Shown here: in pieces, positions 46,474 to 57,851 of the stretch
Layout of the letters: each line of letters begins with the position of its first letter
Position numbering within the stretch: position 1 is the stretch's first letter
Origin: Siphonodentalium dalli
Taxonomy: Eukaryota > Mollusca > Scaphopoda > Gadilida > Siphonodentaliidae
Length of the DNA: 64,000 nt
Assembly: GCA_032622095.1 (NCBI GenBank)
Contig: CP136067.1
Location: 177,848,556-177,912,555, forward strand
Direction: 5' to 3'
Translations under genes and position numbers: made by a program
Notes under the pieces: model-generated
The model's input: the letters and a program-made list of their open reading frames with translations, nothing else
What the model was told of the DNA's origin: nothing
Database searches by the model: none

Positions 46474-47739
46474 TACCACTGATAATAATTACGAATAGGG
46501 TACTAGCCTACTAGGTAAATTACGATTGCGGTTCTGGTTTTTAACAAAACTCACAAATACATCATAAGTTAGAGATCGTTTCTCTGGTACTCAATGTGGG
46601 AGTTGATTCTGATATTGTATCATTAAGTTGTCATCGCCATGAAGCCCTAATTTCTATCTACTTGTGGCTATCAAATCATTCGTCGCCGTGAAACACTAGA
46701 TTCTTCCAAAACACAAAAGCTGAGTGTGAGGGATATATCACGGCAAACAAAACCATATATTATGGAGTTGTTTAATATAGTTACAATAATAATACTATAA
46801 TATATCACCTTACTGTGAATGGTATGAAGTTTGTAATGGTCAATTCGGTGAAAAGGTCTTGGACCGTCCGAAACATTACGAGTACTATCATGCAGCTATT
46901 TGTAATTCGTATCAGTAGTATTTATAATGCGAATGTGTCTATTGGCCATATACATCTACTACAAAAATCTATAGATTTATATAGTTTATTCACCTTCAAT
47001 ATTGGAGAGCATTAGTTTATATATAAACAGTTTGGTATTAGGCACGACATATATACGTATAATACAACGAAATTGTGTAGAAAGTTGGTCGGAAGCAAGT
47101 GTAGATAGTTATGCGTATGGAGTCACAACAGTCCCACTGACATGTCATGCATGCTCAGTTGAGTATAATTGTCCCTCTAACCATAGTGCACAAGCGAAAT
47201 AGGAAACGGCTGTGTCAATAAATATGGCTCGGATTCGCCAACAGGTTTTTTTTTATATAGTAAAGGGGGGTTTATACTGGGTGAGGATCAACGCGAAGCT
47301 ATCTTTGGTCATCGATCAGATATGATTTTCAAATCAAGGGAATATTACGGCGATCATAGATTTACCATTGTTCTTGTTCGTCGATTACATCATATATTTG
47401 AACATGCTTGGTTCATTTCAAATATGAATAACAACGGGAAAGGCCGTGGAGAAATAGCACACAAAAACGTCCATACCCCTGATAACATGGAATTATATCT
47501 TCAAAAGTAATTCTGCAGAAACATTCAGCCTCAGTCTCTGCACCATGATATATTGTGATTAACACGCGTGAGTATCCGGTGAGTGTTCGCGATTAGTCGT
47601 GAGGCGATGTCGATTGACAAATGGAAAATCTGACATATTGGGTCGTTAATATCGACAACAGTGCGTGTTGTAGAGGCCAGTGTGGGTACATTGTGTGTAC
47701 AGTCGCTATACCAAATAAACTACCCGGTCTATCTATAGT
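46474..47739. other. No supported gene
   Basis: Short frames (46815-47015, 47322-47510) have no recognisable domain. Confidence 0.5.
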
Positions 47740-48585
47740 AATACAACTCAATTTTGTTTGTTTGTTTGTCCGCTTATAGGCGACAAAAGGGCTGGGCCAT
47801 CGGAGCTGAACATTTGTATATAGGCGTCAATTTGACCCGGGGAACGTTATTAGATAGGTCCTGTTCACCTCAGATGTCTTACATGCCACTAATAACAATA
47901 GTTGGGTCACAGGAGCTGAACATTTGTACATATGGGTAAATTGACGAGGGCAATCTTATTAGATATGTCTCATCGACATCAGATGTCTTAAAAGGGAAAT
48001 ACTAATTTAAGTAAATAATATATTGTATACCCAAATGGTTACAAACTGGTCGGTGAAAATTGAAGCACGGGGATAAAATGACCCGTAGCGTGTCATGAGA
48101 TAGATGCCGTTGACCTCAGACGATTTATATGGGCAAATATGAACAATACAGAGCGTTCATTTTCCGCTTAAAATATATGTAGGAAAATTGATACAGATGG
48201 GTCACCTGACCAGGGCATTGTCACGGGATAGTCGCATTTGACCTCAGATGTCTTAAAGTGGGGACTAATAAATTATGATCAACAAAGAGCGTTTATTATC
48301 ACTCGTGACGATATGTGGCGAAATTGGTGCACAACAGTAAAATGACGAAGGGAATGTCACGGGATAGGTGCTGTTGACCTCACATGACGTAAAGAGACAA
48401 TAATAATTAGTGATAAAGAGCAGCGTTTATTATCAACTTGAAAGATATATGTACCTTTATCCGGAGAGTCATGCAATAGGTGCTGTTTACCCCAGGTGAC
48501 TAATGATTATTTAAAATGACTTAAATGGCCAATAATAAATTACGCATTCTTCACCAGAGCTACGCCGGGTACCCCAGTTAGTAAT
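47740..48585 (+). mobile_element. Element with about 130-150-bp tandem units and the same GTTAGT end
   Basis: About six diverged units share GAGCTGAACATTTGTATATA, GATAGGTGCTGTTGACCTCA and AAAGAGCGTTTATTATCAAC; the 3' end reads GAGCTACGCCGGGTACCCCA then GTTAGT. The shared end with 12,420-12,444 links the two as members of one group. It ends about 180 bp before the start codon of MFS copy 2. Confidence 0.5.
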
Positions 48586-48767
48586 AAATAAACACAGTTG
48601 GTGAATATGAGCCCTAATGTAGTGCATGTGGTATAACAATTAGGCGTTTTGTTTTGTTTGCATAGGAGCGTATGTCCCTATTTCATAGATCCATTGGTTA
48701 ATGCACGTCGTTCAACGTTTCAGTGATAATCACTCGAAGAACTTACACCTTCTGCACAAGATATGTT
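48586..48767 (+). promoter_or_regulatory. Likely 5' region of MFS copy 2
   Basis: This 180 bp between the repeat element and the start codon should hold part of the promoter or 5' UTR. No TATA box or initiator could be identified with confidence. Confidence 0.3.
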
Positions 48768-48830
48768 ATGATGGGACAACAAACAATCGATTCTGGAGAA
48801 CGGTCGCCTCTGATCAACACATTTACTGCG
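48768..48830 (+). CDS. MFS copy 2, exon 1 (start codon and sorting-like motif)
   Basis: Two adjacent ATG codons (48768 and 48771) open a 21-codon exon encoding MMGQQTIDSGERSPLINT and a few more residues. It ends in a strong donor, GCG followed by GTACGT, in phase 0, which matches the phase-0 acceptor of exon 2. The short hydrophilic N-terminus with ERSPLI is typical of MFS proteins on endosomal or lysosomal membranes. The exon was too short for ORF finding; it is called from phase, donor quality and content. Transcript evidence would settle it. Confidence 0.6.
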
Positions 48831-51800
48831 GTACGTACTTTTAGTTTAAATATATTTTACTTGTAACGACGGTGGACCCCAGTGCAAATAAATGCAGTCA
48901 ATATATATATAAATACATGTATGTATACATTAAAATTTTAAATACATTGAATCTACTTGGATCTCCAGTGCATGATATATATATATATGAGAGGGAAGTT
49001 TGCATTATGAAGATCTCCTGTCGCTTTAATAACAAATTGAAGGTTTAATTACTGGACAATGGAAAACATCTCGCGTAGCAGTTTTTTCCAAGCGGAATGC
49101 TTTTCCGATTATCTCGACATCCTCTAGTTGGGAAGTAACGAAGAGCCCGGTGTCGATGAACAACGAAGACGATGCTGCTGCTGATGATGATGATTATGAT
49201 GATGAGGATTATGATAATAGATGATGATGATGATGATGATGATGATATGATGACGACGATGATGGTGATGATAATGATGATGATGATGATGATGACGACG
49301 ATTACCATAATACATATGACGATTATAGTGTTGATGAAGTTGGCGATGGTGATGATGATGATTATGATGAGGACACATTTAAGATGACGATGACTATGTT
49401 GTAAATAGTGTATATATATATGTTTCCTATTCATCTCTAATTTCATGTTTATTCATGAATGAGTTTAATAAAGCATACATATCGGTATAATTATAGTGTA
49501 TATTTTTATAATATATTTAACCCTGCTTGTTATATTATATATTAACCCCGCTTGTTATATTATATTTTCTATGACAGAAGCCGAAACTTGGAAGCTATGT
49601 GCCCAGGAAACTGATTGTGTTGACATGGATCGCGTTTATAGTCGCCTGTGTAGAGAAGCTGGTAAATGGGTCACTCATAGCATTCAACATATATGCGACG
49701 GATTACAAAGAATTGTTCAACTACACTCAAACAGACAGTAAGATTTAAATGTATAGCATTTGTTTTGAATACCTCGTGCTTAATGTTAAGAAACAAAAGA
49801 TATGACAAAGGTAAAACAAGGCTCAAACAACTGGAGTGATAAATGCGTCAGCAAGGTTCTGTCTTCAGCACACAAGCTCCACATGGTTGCTCTCGAGCGC
49901 AGTGCACAAGCTCCACATGGTTGCTCTCGAGCGCGGTACTGTTTGCAGGAACTAGACCATCTACATTTCGAGAACATCGTTTTGAATAACAGTAGAGTTT
50001 AACCCTTTACCCAACAGAAGGACCCTGTGCCAATGCATTCTCTTATATATGCGAGTCGACCATAGGTCGCCTCGCATATATAAGAGAATGCATTGGCTTA
50101 ACACATTAAAAATTATAAAATTGTTAAAGAATGTAATAAAAAATGGTAAAAAGCGTTAAAAAAAGGCCAATGCATTCTCTTATATATGCGAGGCGACCTA
50201 TGGTCGACTCGCATATATAAGAGAATGCATTGGCACAGGGCATAACTGTAACCATCACAATGTGGTCAAGGAGTCGGTTCCAATCATATCCATATTTGTA
50301 TGGATCTATTGAGACGGACCGAAGATATTTTAGGCTGTTGAAGGTTTATTTGGCCGGTTTTGGCCGGTTTGTTGGGTAAAGGGTTAAAGTGATGTGAAAC
50401 ACTCCGGTAGGGTGATCAAATATAAATGGAGAATAATCTTGCTTACAGTAGTTATTTTTACAAATATTATATCCAAATTGACAACACACACAGTCATTCT
50501 TATATATTGATTAAATGCAGTGACTCTCGGTGTCGAAATCGTTTTCGTTAGTTTATCGCAGATAGTTGCGTCCCGAATCGAGAAGTAAATATCTACAATT
50601 GAGCGTAGTTCAGACGATGTTTTCTATGGAGTGTTACGGTCAATTCGTTTGATATTTTCGGTTATGTTAATAGAATGCTAAATTCCTCCAGTTGGCACAG
50701 CCCCTGAATACTGACTAATCAGTGTCACGCACCCCAACGCGAGCTATTTCTTAATCAAATAGAAGGTTTTTATTCCACACCCATTATTGGCGTGAGGCAC
50801 ATGTATTCAACGGAATCCCAGCCATTGAATGCACATTATTGAATACATCTCGTGGAATAGAATCCGGAACTATTCTTGTTGACGTCGCCAAGTCGAATGG
50901 CGTGCATTACGTCAACATCCGCTTCGGGTGATGTCTTGATCATTGCTGGTCATTCATCAGGATCTAAACCACAGTAAAGGTACATGTATAGCTATAGTAT
51001 TAATGAAGGTGACAGTCATGAGTTGAACTTATCTGAGACTGTAGTGTAGAATAAATACAGAAAACAAATTGCATCATAATCTCGAATCTTTTTTCGAACT
51101 CGTTGCGGACGGCGCATAGTTAAATTTCCCTCGAGCTACGCTTTCACGATATATATCCTTGTGTGGTCCGCAACTCATTCGATAAAATATTGTCGATTAA
51201 GATGTGCGCTGTGTTCTTTCTATACATGTACATCGATAAAAGCTCTCTAAATTCGGCCATCAAGCAAATCAGACTACATATATCTGTCCCTTAAGGCGGG
51301 AAATTATTATCCAGTTGTCATATAGCTTTGTTATATTACCAAATGAAGTCCCTGCAACATAACACATCGAATTACTTCTAGTTAGTTGCCAATAGGACAC
51401 GAAACGTTCCAAACAAAAGATATATTTAAATAGTGTGCTACCAGTGAGTAATATTCACGCTGTCTTATGCAGAGCTTATCAACATAATATAGTTGTTATA
51501 TGACCAGTTATTTTCTCCCGCCATGTCGTGACAATAAGCTCTGATATTTCGTGACTGGCCACCTATGTATAGCGGTAACAAACGAATGCTTACAATCTTG
51601 CTCTATTTAGTAAGTAAAAAACAAAAAAATGATGAACTCCTGGGGCATACCAAAAACCATATACCAAACCTACCCAAACTCTCTGATTACTGACCACATA
51701 TCCCATAATATATTGCCGTACATTTAATGCACTGCACACATTCACAATCCAACATATAATTAAATTTAGCATTGTGTATTGTCCACTATATGTCAAATGA

Positions 51801-54800
51801 CGACGAGTATGTCAATAAATTGATTGAATGATTTGATTTGATTGGCGAAAGGAACCCCATGTTTTGTTTTTGCATGAATTTGAACATTGGCTAATAACAG
51901 TGTGACCCTGACTAACCCAGGTTCCCAAAGACATTCGTCCAGACCCTTTCACATTCACTTAAAATGCCATTCATTTCATTCCAGTCGAGCTCATTGTGTC
52001 AGGTGCAACCATAGGTCAAGGTCTAGCTATCATACCTGGTCTCGTTTATGACAGATTTGGACCGAGAACGACCTCTATATCCGGATTGATTCTCACGACA
52101 ATATTTATACTTCTTGTATGGAGCACCACCCAGATGGTAGAATTCTACAAAGACAAAGCCTTTCTTGTAGCTCTTTACTACTTTGGAGCAGGTACATTAT
52201 TTGGTCAATTGATTTGGGTTGATGGTGTGCAATATAGATACACATTTAGCCCATTCATATACTATTATCTATTATTGCACAGTGTGGAGATAGGAGAGAG
52301 TAGCATTAAACAATGTTTCCGAGCACGTATGATGTGGATGGGTGGTCAAGAGGACCGACATAATTTTTTTCCGCAGCTCAAAAACAAAACAATTTCCTCC
52401 AATCTTTTCATCTATTTATTGATTTACTTAGAGGTAATGTAATTTCAACCAAATTCAACATCAAAACTGAATTTAGGCAATCAGTATAGATTGGTTCATG
52501 TTGTAAACTTTCTAAATATCCGGTATATATGTCAGTCTATGTCACCCCTACATAAAATGCGTGTACACGCTACATAAGCAATCACTGTCATGTCAAACTG
52601 AGCTAATCACATACACCAACCTGTAACAGGTAGTTGACAGGAAACATACATTGTGTGGTCAATATTCTAATATTTCTCCGAAAGGTTTTGATTTAGTGTC
52701 TCTAGGGGATGGATGTTGCATAATGGTCTTACAAAACAGAATTTGTGTCTGAAAATGTTTTCCGACACCCCTGCACACATTAGTTTATTTTTGGGAAATA
52801 CAGCAATATACAAATATTTCAAAACATTCAATAAAACATTTGTCTTGTTCTTGAACACTACTAACCGATTATGTTGACAACGTTATTGACAACGTCAATT
52901 GTAATATGAAATATCTTCACTAAGTTATAAGGTATAGTCTATATCAATAACATATTTGTTAAATGAAATAAAGCATTCTCAACCTAAATTTCAATAAACT
53001 AAAATAAATGAAATCGTCAGTGCGCAATAAACATAGAACAGTTGTACGAACGTGTTAACTTTATTGAACAAAATTGTTGTAACGCCATGGTGAAATGAGA
53101 ACCGAAAATATTTTTTAGTCACCATTAAGTCGTGTCGTTCTATCTATATATGGAGCAACTTTATTGTGGCGAATCGATACACATATTTATAATTCGTATA
53201 CATGTAACGCGAACAATATACATGTTAAGCGTTGGTGCCATACTTAAATAGGGCTCGACATTCTCTCCAGCTGGCAGCCATCTCTTGGGTCCATTACCAA
53301 AATTTGGATTTCGCAAGTAAATAGAAGGCACCTCTCTGAGGAGACTATCGTGATAAATTAAGGGTTTGGAACAGAACGCAATCTAAAACGCCGTTTCTCC
53401 CAACGTGAACATTACTGACCATGGGATATGCACGGAAAAGCCTATCATGCATATCATGCATGTCCGACAACAAATCACTGTCGGAGGCGATCAACATGGC
53501 CAGTCTATCAATACCAACCCAAGTCAAAGAAACAGATGTTGCTTCATTTCCAGAACCTCTCAAAAGATTTTGACTCTCAGATGTTGATATTCGAGTTGGA
53601 AAAGTTCAACACGATGCTTGAAGAGACACAAAACAGTTTTGTCTGGGTGAAGCTGCTGGTTTGTGTGGGGTGAAGCTGCTGGTTTTTGTGGGGTGAAACG
53701 GCTGGTTTGTGTGGGGTGAAGCTGCTGGTTTGTGTGAGGTGAAGCTGCTGGTTTGTGTGGGGTGAAGCAGCTGGTTTGTGTGGGGTGAAGATGCTGGTTT
53801 GTGTGGGGGTGAAGCTGCTGGTTTGTGTGGGGTGAAGCAGCTGGTTTGGTAGGGGTGAAGCTGCTGGTTTGTGTGGGGTGAAGCTGCTGGTTTGTGTGGG
53901 GTGAAGCTGCTGGTTTGTGTGGGGTGAAGCTGCTGGTTTGTGTGGGGTGAAGCAGCTTGTTTGTGTGGGGTGAAGCTGCTGGTTTGTGTTGGGTGAAGAT
54001 GCTGGTTTGTGTGGGGTGAATCTGCTGGTTTGTGTGGGGTGAAGCTGCTGGTTTGTGTGGGGTGAAGCAGCTGGTTTGTGTGGGGTGAAGATACTGGTTT
54101 GTGTGGGGGTGAAGCTGCTGGTTTGTGTGGGGTGAAGCTGCTGGTTTATGTGGGGTGAAGCTGCTGGTTTGGTAGCGGTGAAGCTGCTGGTTTTGGTAGG
54201 GGTGAATCTGCTGGTTTGGCAGGGGTGAAGCTGCTGGTTTGGTAGGGGTGAAGCTGGTGGTTTGGTAGGGACGTCATTCGTTGCTACGTATAACCACCCG
54301 ATCGACATATTGATGCATTGATAAATGCTCACGCTAGATTCATAGTATATAGTATACATATCTTGTGAATGCCAAATCAGATAGAAAAACTAGTTTACAT
54401 ATTTTGAAGCGAAGCCTTGGTTTATTGAATTGTATTGTTGGTTATTGATTGTTTATACCATATGTATGTTTATGCTGATTGTATGTGGTTTATAATATAT
54501 GTCCACACATGAGTCGGTTCTTGAATATGCCCGTGATGATAATAAACGACACAATCATGAATAATTCCACGCATGTTGGAAATCAATCCAAAACCTCGCT
54601 ATTATTGAACGGCTTGCAGTGGCCTGTAGCGTTGCTCATCTTACCGACCGAGTCAATTAATGCTGACCTGTATTGCTATGGATATACACTAAGGCACGTG
54701 AATATGCTGTGTTTAATATAAACTGGCGCGTCTGTAACTTTAACATGTCAACTACATGTACGTCATCACTGCATGTATATGTATCTCTACATATGCAGTA

Positions 54801-55900
54801 ACATGAACAGTTGACGTTTTTTTTATCACATGCAAATGCTAGTCCCTTAAAACTACTCATCTTTATTTTCAGGCAATACCATGATGTTCTGTTACGTATC
54901 ATCTCAGATCACGTGCATAGCTAATTTGAATCCCAACTGGAGAGGAGCAATACTGGGCGCGCACGTGTCCGCCTATGCCACCAGTTTCACGGTGTACTCT
55001 CAAATTTATTCCAACGTTTTTGTCCAGCAAGACGAATACGGCAAACATTCTGATATTTCTGGATATCTGCTAACCCTTCTTGCATGTTTTATCGTCATAG
55101 ACATTCTGTGCGTTATATTTTGTGTTTACTATGACACGTGGGCGCCCACAGCGGATGAAACACCATTGATTATCGAAAACGGCCATGCAAATCACGACGC
55201 AGGTCATAATCAGCAATCAACGGCCGAGAGATCTGGTACATCTGGTCGTCGCTCGGAGGATAAGAACATTTCTGTGTGGACCATGGTTCGAACTCGCATT
55301 TTTCACGTCTTTCTCTGGCCGTATGTCTTCCTAGTAGCAGCATCCATCGCTGCTTTCAACAATGCGACCATTGCCACCAAGGCTCTTGGAATTAGCGATG
55401 CAGACGGAGCGCTGTTTGTTGGACTCACGGTCGGTGGAATCGTGTCGGGGGTTTTCGGGGGTTATTTGGCTGACAAACTGCGAACTAGACGTATATTCAT
55501 ATTAGTCAGTATTGGCTTGATAAGTATTCTGTCATACTTTATGTACGCATTCGCCGGAGAGTATTCGTCCGTGTTCGTCATAGCAACGACACTTACGTCA
55601 TTTGTGACCGGAACTCTGTTCGCAGCAACTGCAACGGAAGTGAGCGAACGTTTCGGAATTCACAGTTTTGGGCGTAATTGGGGAATCATGCGCGTTGTTC
55701 ATTGCGTGTTCAATTTTCTGGTCCAGTATTTGTTCGGGCTCATTTATGAAAAGAATATTGCAGCGGAAGGCAGCATTGATTGCTATGGCATAGCTTGCGT
55801 TCGGGGAGGATACTTGTTGTTTGCAGGATTCGCGATTCTGTCGACAATATCATCAACAATAGAAATGGTTATTCAAATTAGAAACGGACCACGAAAGTAG
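48768..55900 (+). CDS. 12-TM major facilitator superfamily transporter, copy 2 (four exons, intact)
   Basis: I assembled four exons: 48768-48830, 49578-49737, 51985-52191 and 54873-55900. All introns are GT-AG and the phases match, giving 1458 nt or 485 codons plus stop. The product looks like an integral membrane transporter with about 12 hydrophobic segments. Segment 1 is near residues 31-53; a DRFGPR loop lies between segments 2 and 3; NWRGAILGAH precedes segment 5; a hydrophilic central loop follows segment 6; the second half carries GGYLADKLRTRR, the classic MFS loop motif. The C-terminal half has a DCYGIACVRGGY stretch shared with copy 1. The nearest family I can name is nodulin-like/monocarboxylate-type MFS; substrate and membrane are unknown. 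The N-terminal ERSPLI fits an ExxxLI-type endolysosomal sorting signal (inference). The gene is a tandem paralogue of the copy at 26,700-34,134. Confidence 0.85.
49170..49390. repeat. GAT/ATC trinucleotide microsatellite
   Basis: A run of GAT, GAC and AAT triplets explains the I-, H- and M-rich frames on both strands here. It lies in intron 1 of MFS copy 2, upstream of exon 2. Confidence 0.95.
49578..49737 (+). CDS. MFS copy 2, exon 2 (first membrane segment)
   Basis: The acceptor is TTTTCTATGACAG and the exon reads KPKLGSYVPRKL and then a hydrophobic helix, followed by VEKLVNGS and YTQTD, ending in phase 1 at a GTAAGA donor. The corresponding exon of copy 1 (26700-26847) has the conserved ACIEKIVNGS and FTQTD and the same end phase. 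The open frame starting at 49496 in another phase is a shadow of this exon. Confidence 0.85.
50003..50383 (+). mobile_element. TTAA-flanked MITE (piggyBac type), intact TIRs
   Basis: The element is 381 bp and lies between TTAA duplications at 49,999-50,002 and 50,384-50,387. Perfect 14-bp TIRs are CCCTTTACCCAACA and its complement TGTTGGGTAAAGGG. Inside are the two nested hairpins also found at 7,790-8,010. TTAA duplications and CCC-initial TIRs are the hallmark of piggyBac superfamily elements; no transposase is present. It lies in intron 2 of MFS copy 2, between 49,737 and 51,985. Confidence 0.88.
50388..51089. other. Intron 2 of MFS copy 2, no gene
   Basis: AT-rich with a weak inverted repeat around 50,755-50,880. 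No coding content. Confidence 0.5.
51090..51187. mobile_element. Short TIR element, about 98 bp
   Basis: TTTTTCGAACTCGTTGCGGAC and complement (mirrored as GTCCGCAACTCATTCGATAA) enclose an AT-rich centre. It lies in intron 2 of MFS copy 2. Confidence 0.6.
51985..52191 (+). CDS. MFS copy 2, exon 3 (segments 2-4)
   Basis: This exon is 207 nt, exactly the length of its counterpart in copy 1 (28339-28545). It starts after TTCATTCCAG and ends at a GTACAT donor in phase 1. It encodes ATIGQGLAIIPGL, the loop DRFGPRTT, a third hydrophobic helix and EFYKDKAFLVALYY. Translation past 52191 runs on into the intron but loses similarity to copy 1. Confidence 0.9.
52192..53639. other. Intron 3 of MFS copy 2, first part
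   Basis: No recognisable coding content before the 23-bp minisatellite. Confidence 0.5.
53640..54270. repeat. 23-bp minisatellite in intron 3 of MFS copy 2, about 27 units
   Basis: The unit GAAGCTGCTGGTTTGTGTGGGGT is repeated with few changes. Read on the minus strand it gives an open 260-codon frame of TQTSSFTPHKPAAS type, a by-product of a 23-bp unit without stops. The plus strand has a GGGG run in nearly every unit. It lies between exon 3 (52,191) and exon 4 (54,873). Confidence 0.9.
54271..54872. other. Intron 3 of MFS copy 2, last part
   Basis: No coding content recognised; the acceptor of exon 4 is at 54,871-54,872. Confidence 0.6.
54873..55900 (+). CDS. MFS copy 2, exon 4 (segments 4-12, stop codon)
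   Basis: The acceptor is ATCTTTATTTTCAG and the exon runs 1028 nt to a TAG-type stop at 55898-55900. It holds most of the transporter: MMFCYVSSQIT, NWRGAILGAH, the central hydrophilic loop with TPLI, the loop motif GGYLADKLRTRR and the terminal CYGIACVRGGY helix. No inframe stop or frameshift is present, unlike the matching exon of copy 1. Confidence 0.95.
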
Positions 55901-56375
55901 CACCAGTGTGCTAAAATTTTGGCCATGACGTATGTTGTGGATCGTTCGTGTTGAATTAATGTTATTTTTTTCCCGATAGCAATAGAGATTATGTTATATT
56001 TGCCTCAGTTGCCAACTGATATCATATTGTATACAATGTTTGGTTAGTAAAATATTTAGACTTATGTTCGTCTCATGTGTATGTTTATCCACCGTTCACT
56101 GCCTCTAATGCATACATACAGTCTGATCGATAGTCGGTACTTTGGTTATATCAGGGTAGGTTTATTAGGTCAAAATACTTGTCGCTTTATTCGGTAAGTT
56201 ACTATACTTTCGCAAATTGTTCAGGTACAAGTATTAGGGTCAACTTCAGCCTTCTTTTATCACGTCATTGTGATTTGGAACGTGTTGTCATCCCTAATTC
56301 ACTGTAAATGATATAACATGTGAAAAATAGGATGTGTTTCTTTTGGGCCTGAAATATCTATACGTGTGAAGTTAA
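55901..56375 (+). other. 3' flank of MFS copy 2
   Basis: No clear AATAAA signal was found near the stop. Ordinary AT-rich sequence up to the TTAA-flanked element. Confidence 0.5.
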
Positions 56376-56948
56376 AGGGGTACTGTACGCCAAATGTTGT
56401 TGTTGGTTTCTATAGTCTCCGAGTCTGAGAATAAGGTAACACTTTTTTCATTATTTGAAAGTCTGTTGAGTACGAAGTAGTGTTACGGATGACAAATTTA
56501 CCGGAATGCAAAAATACAAATTGTCGTTGTCGAGTAATTTTTGTACAGTGTTCAACCAAATGAAGTTATATTATAGGCATACTAGTCCCATATAATCATT
56601 TAAGTTATTGTATCGTCGCTAGTCAGTGAGTGGCTTGAGTGTTCTCCCCGTATCATCATAATATTTTAAGCGATCGTGTGTGCGATCGGTTTAACAAGCC
56701 AGTATCCCTCATTTACTTTATTTGATTACGCAAATTCGTAATTTAATTGACGCCATTTTATGGCTCCAGTCATAAATTCAATTTATATCAAATTATTAAC
56801 TTTTAAATTATTAAATTTTAAGATAGCCTATTAACCTGAGCGTTTACAGAATACATCTTCGACTCGAATTACTTATGTTTCTATATATTATCGATATTAG
56901 ATCGTTGTTGTCACCGGAAATTTAATGAAAATGGCGTACAGTACCCCT
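56376..56948 (+). mobile_element. TTAA-flanked TIR element, 573 bp
   Basis: Perfect 17-bp TIRs, AGGGGTACTGTACGCCA and its complement, are flanked by TTAA on both sides. The interior has no coding potential. A solitary related end, TTAAAGGGGGACTGTACACT, occurs at 25,450. It lies about 470 bp beyond the stop codon of MFS copy 2. Confidence 0.8.
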
Positions 56949-57109
56949 TTAAATATCGGTAGTTTCAGATGTAACGAGTCACTATCGATGCTATCATAAT
57001 TAGCATCGCAAGAATCAACCATACAGGCATTGGAATGCAAACGCCAATAGCACCGTTACAAGTGTAACTACAGAAATTTAACTTCTCATGTAATTCGCTT
57101 TGGTAATGA

Positions 57110-57225
57110 TGCATGTTATATGCACGTTTCCGTTCATATTCTGGCATCATGTGGTTTTCTATAACGAAATTCCTGCAAAACATACCGCGAAAACTTGCCA
57201 GCGTATGAACGTACCTAAACATCGG
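57110..57225 (-). repeat. Short dispersed repeat C, copy 3 (inverted)
   Basis: The inverted copy has TTCCGTTCATATTCTGGCAT, TTTCTATAACGAAATTCCTG and TTGCCAGCGTATGAACG. It lies between the stop of MFS copy 2 and repeat B. Confidence 0.55.
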
Positions 57226-57291
57226 AACGATATGAATTACATGGATAAAATAATAGAATGAAACATCATAGTGCATTATGTGTCCGAATGC

Positions 57292-57838
57292 AGAAATAAT
57301 ATGCCCATACGCTAGCGCAATTTACGAACCACATCTAAAACACACGCATTAGCTGAGATATATATATGTGTCGTTTTAAGCCTATAAAATAACTTCATAG
57401 ATGCGTTTTCCCATCAAATAAGATTAACTTATCGTGGTGTAATTATGATACATTACACTCCAGACATGCACAAGGGTTCATCGACATAGTCGGTTCTATA
57501 GGAATTTCGAATCTAAATTAGGTCAATCATATCATAAATCAAGGCATATGAGAAATCAGAGATTCACAATGCGAACATACTCTTATACGAGCTCACTGAC
57601 TCAGACTTAAAACCTAAATAAAAAACTTTAAAAAGCTATTCATTTTGAACAAATTATTATAGATTATAAACTACCAACATCAAACTGAAAGTATTCAAAA
57701 GTCAAGACTGTTGGTTGTTGTCTAGAGGGGAGTATTTTACTGGAATTAACCATTATATTATTGATGCTATGTGCGCCGTCCGATTGAGATGTGTACTATA
57801 CGAAGAAGCTTATCGATTTCATCATGTTCATTTCATTG
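57292..57838 (-). repeat. Dispersed repeat B, copy 2 (inverted)
   Basis: It is the inverted partner of 17,593-18,147. The edge at 57,838 coincides with the start of dispersed repeat A. Confidence 0.8.
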
Positions 57839-57851
57839 TGTTTTAAAGGTA

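Noticed and set aside
49045-49446. Overlapping ORFs rich in isoleucine, histidine or methionine on both strands
   Set aside because: They are translations of a GAT/ATC microsatellite; composition is explained by the repeat.
49496-49741. 81-codon plus ORF (MYIFIIYLTLL and on)
   Set aside because: It is in the wrong frame over exon 2 of MFS copy 2; the spliced frame has the membrane helix and phase match.
53577-54359. 260-codon minus ORF of TQTSSFTPHKPAAS repeats
   Set aside because: It is the complement of the 23-bp minisatellite inside an intron of a plus-strand gene.
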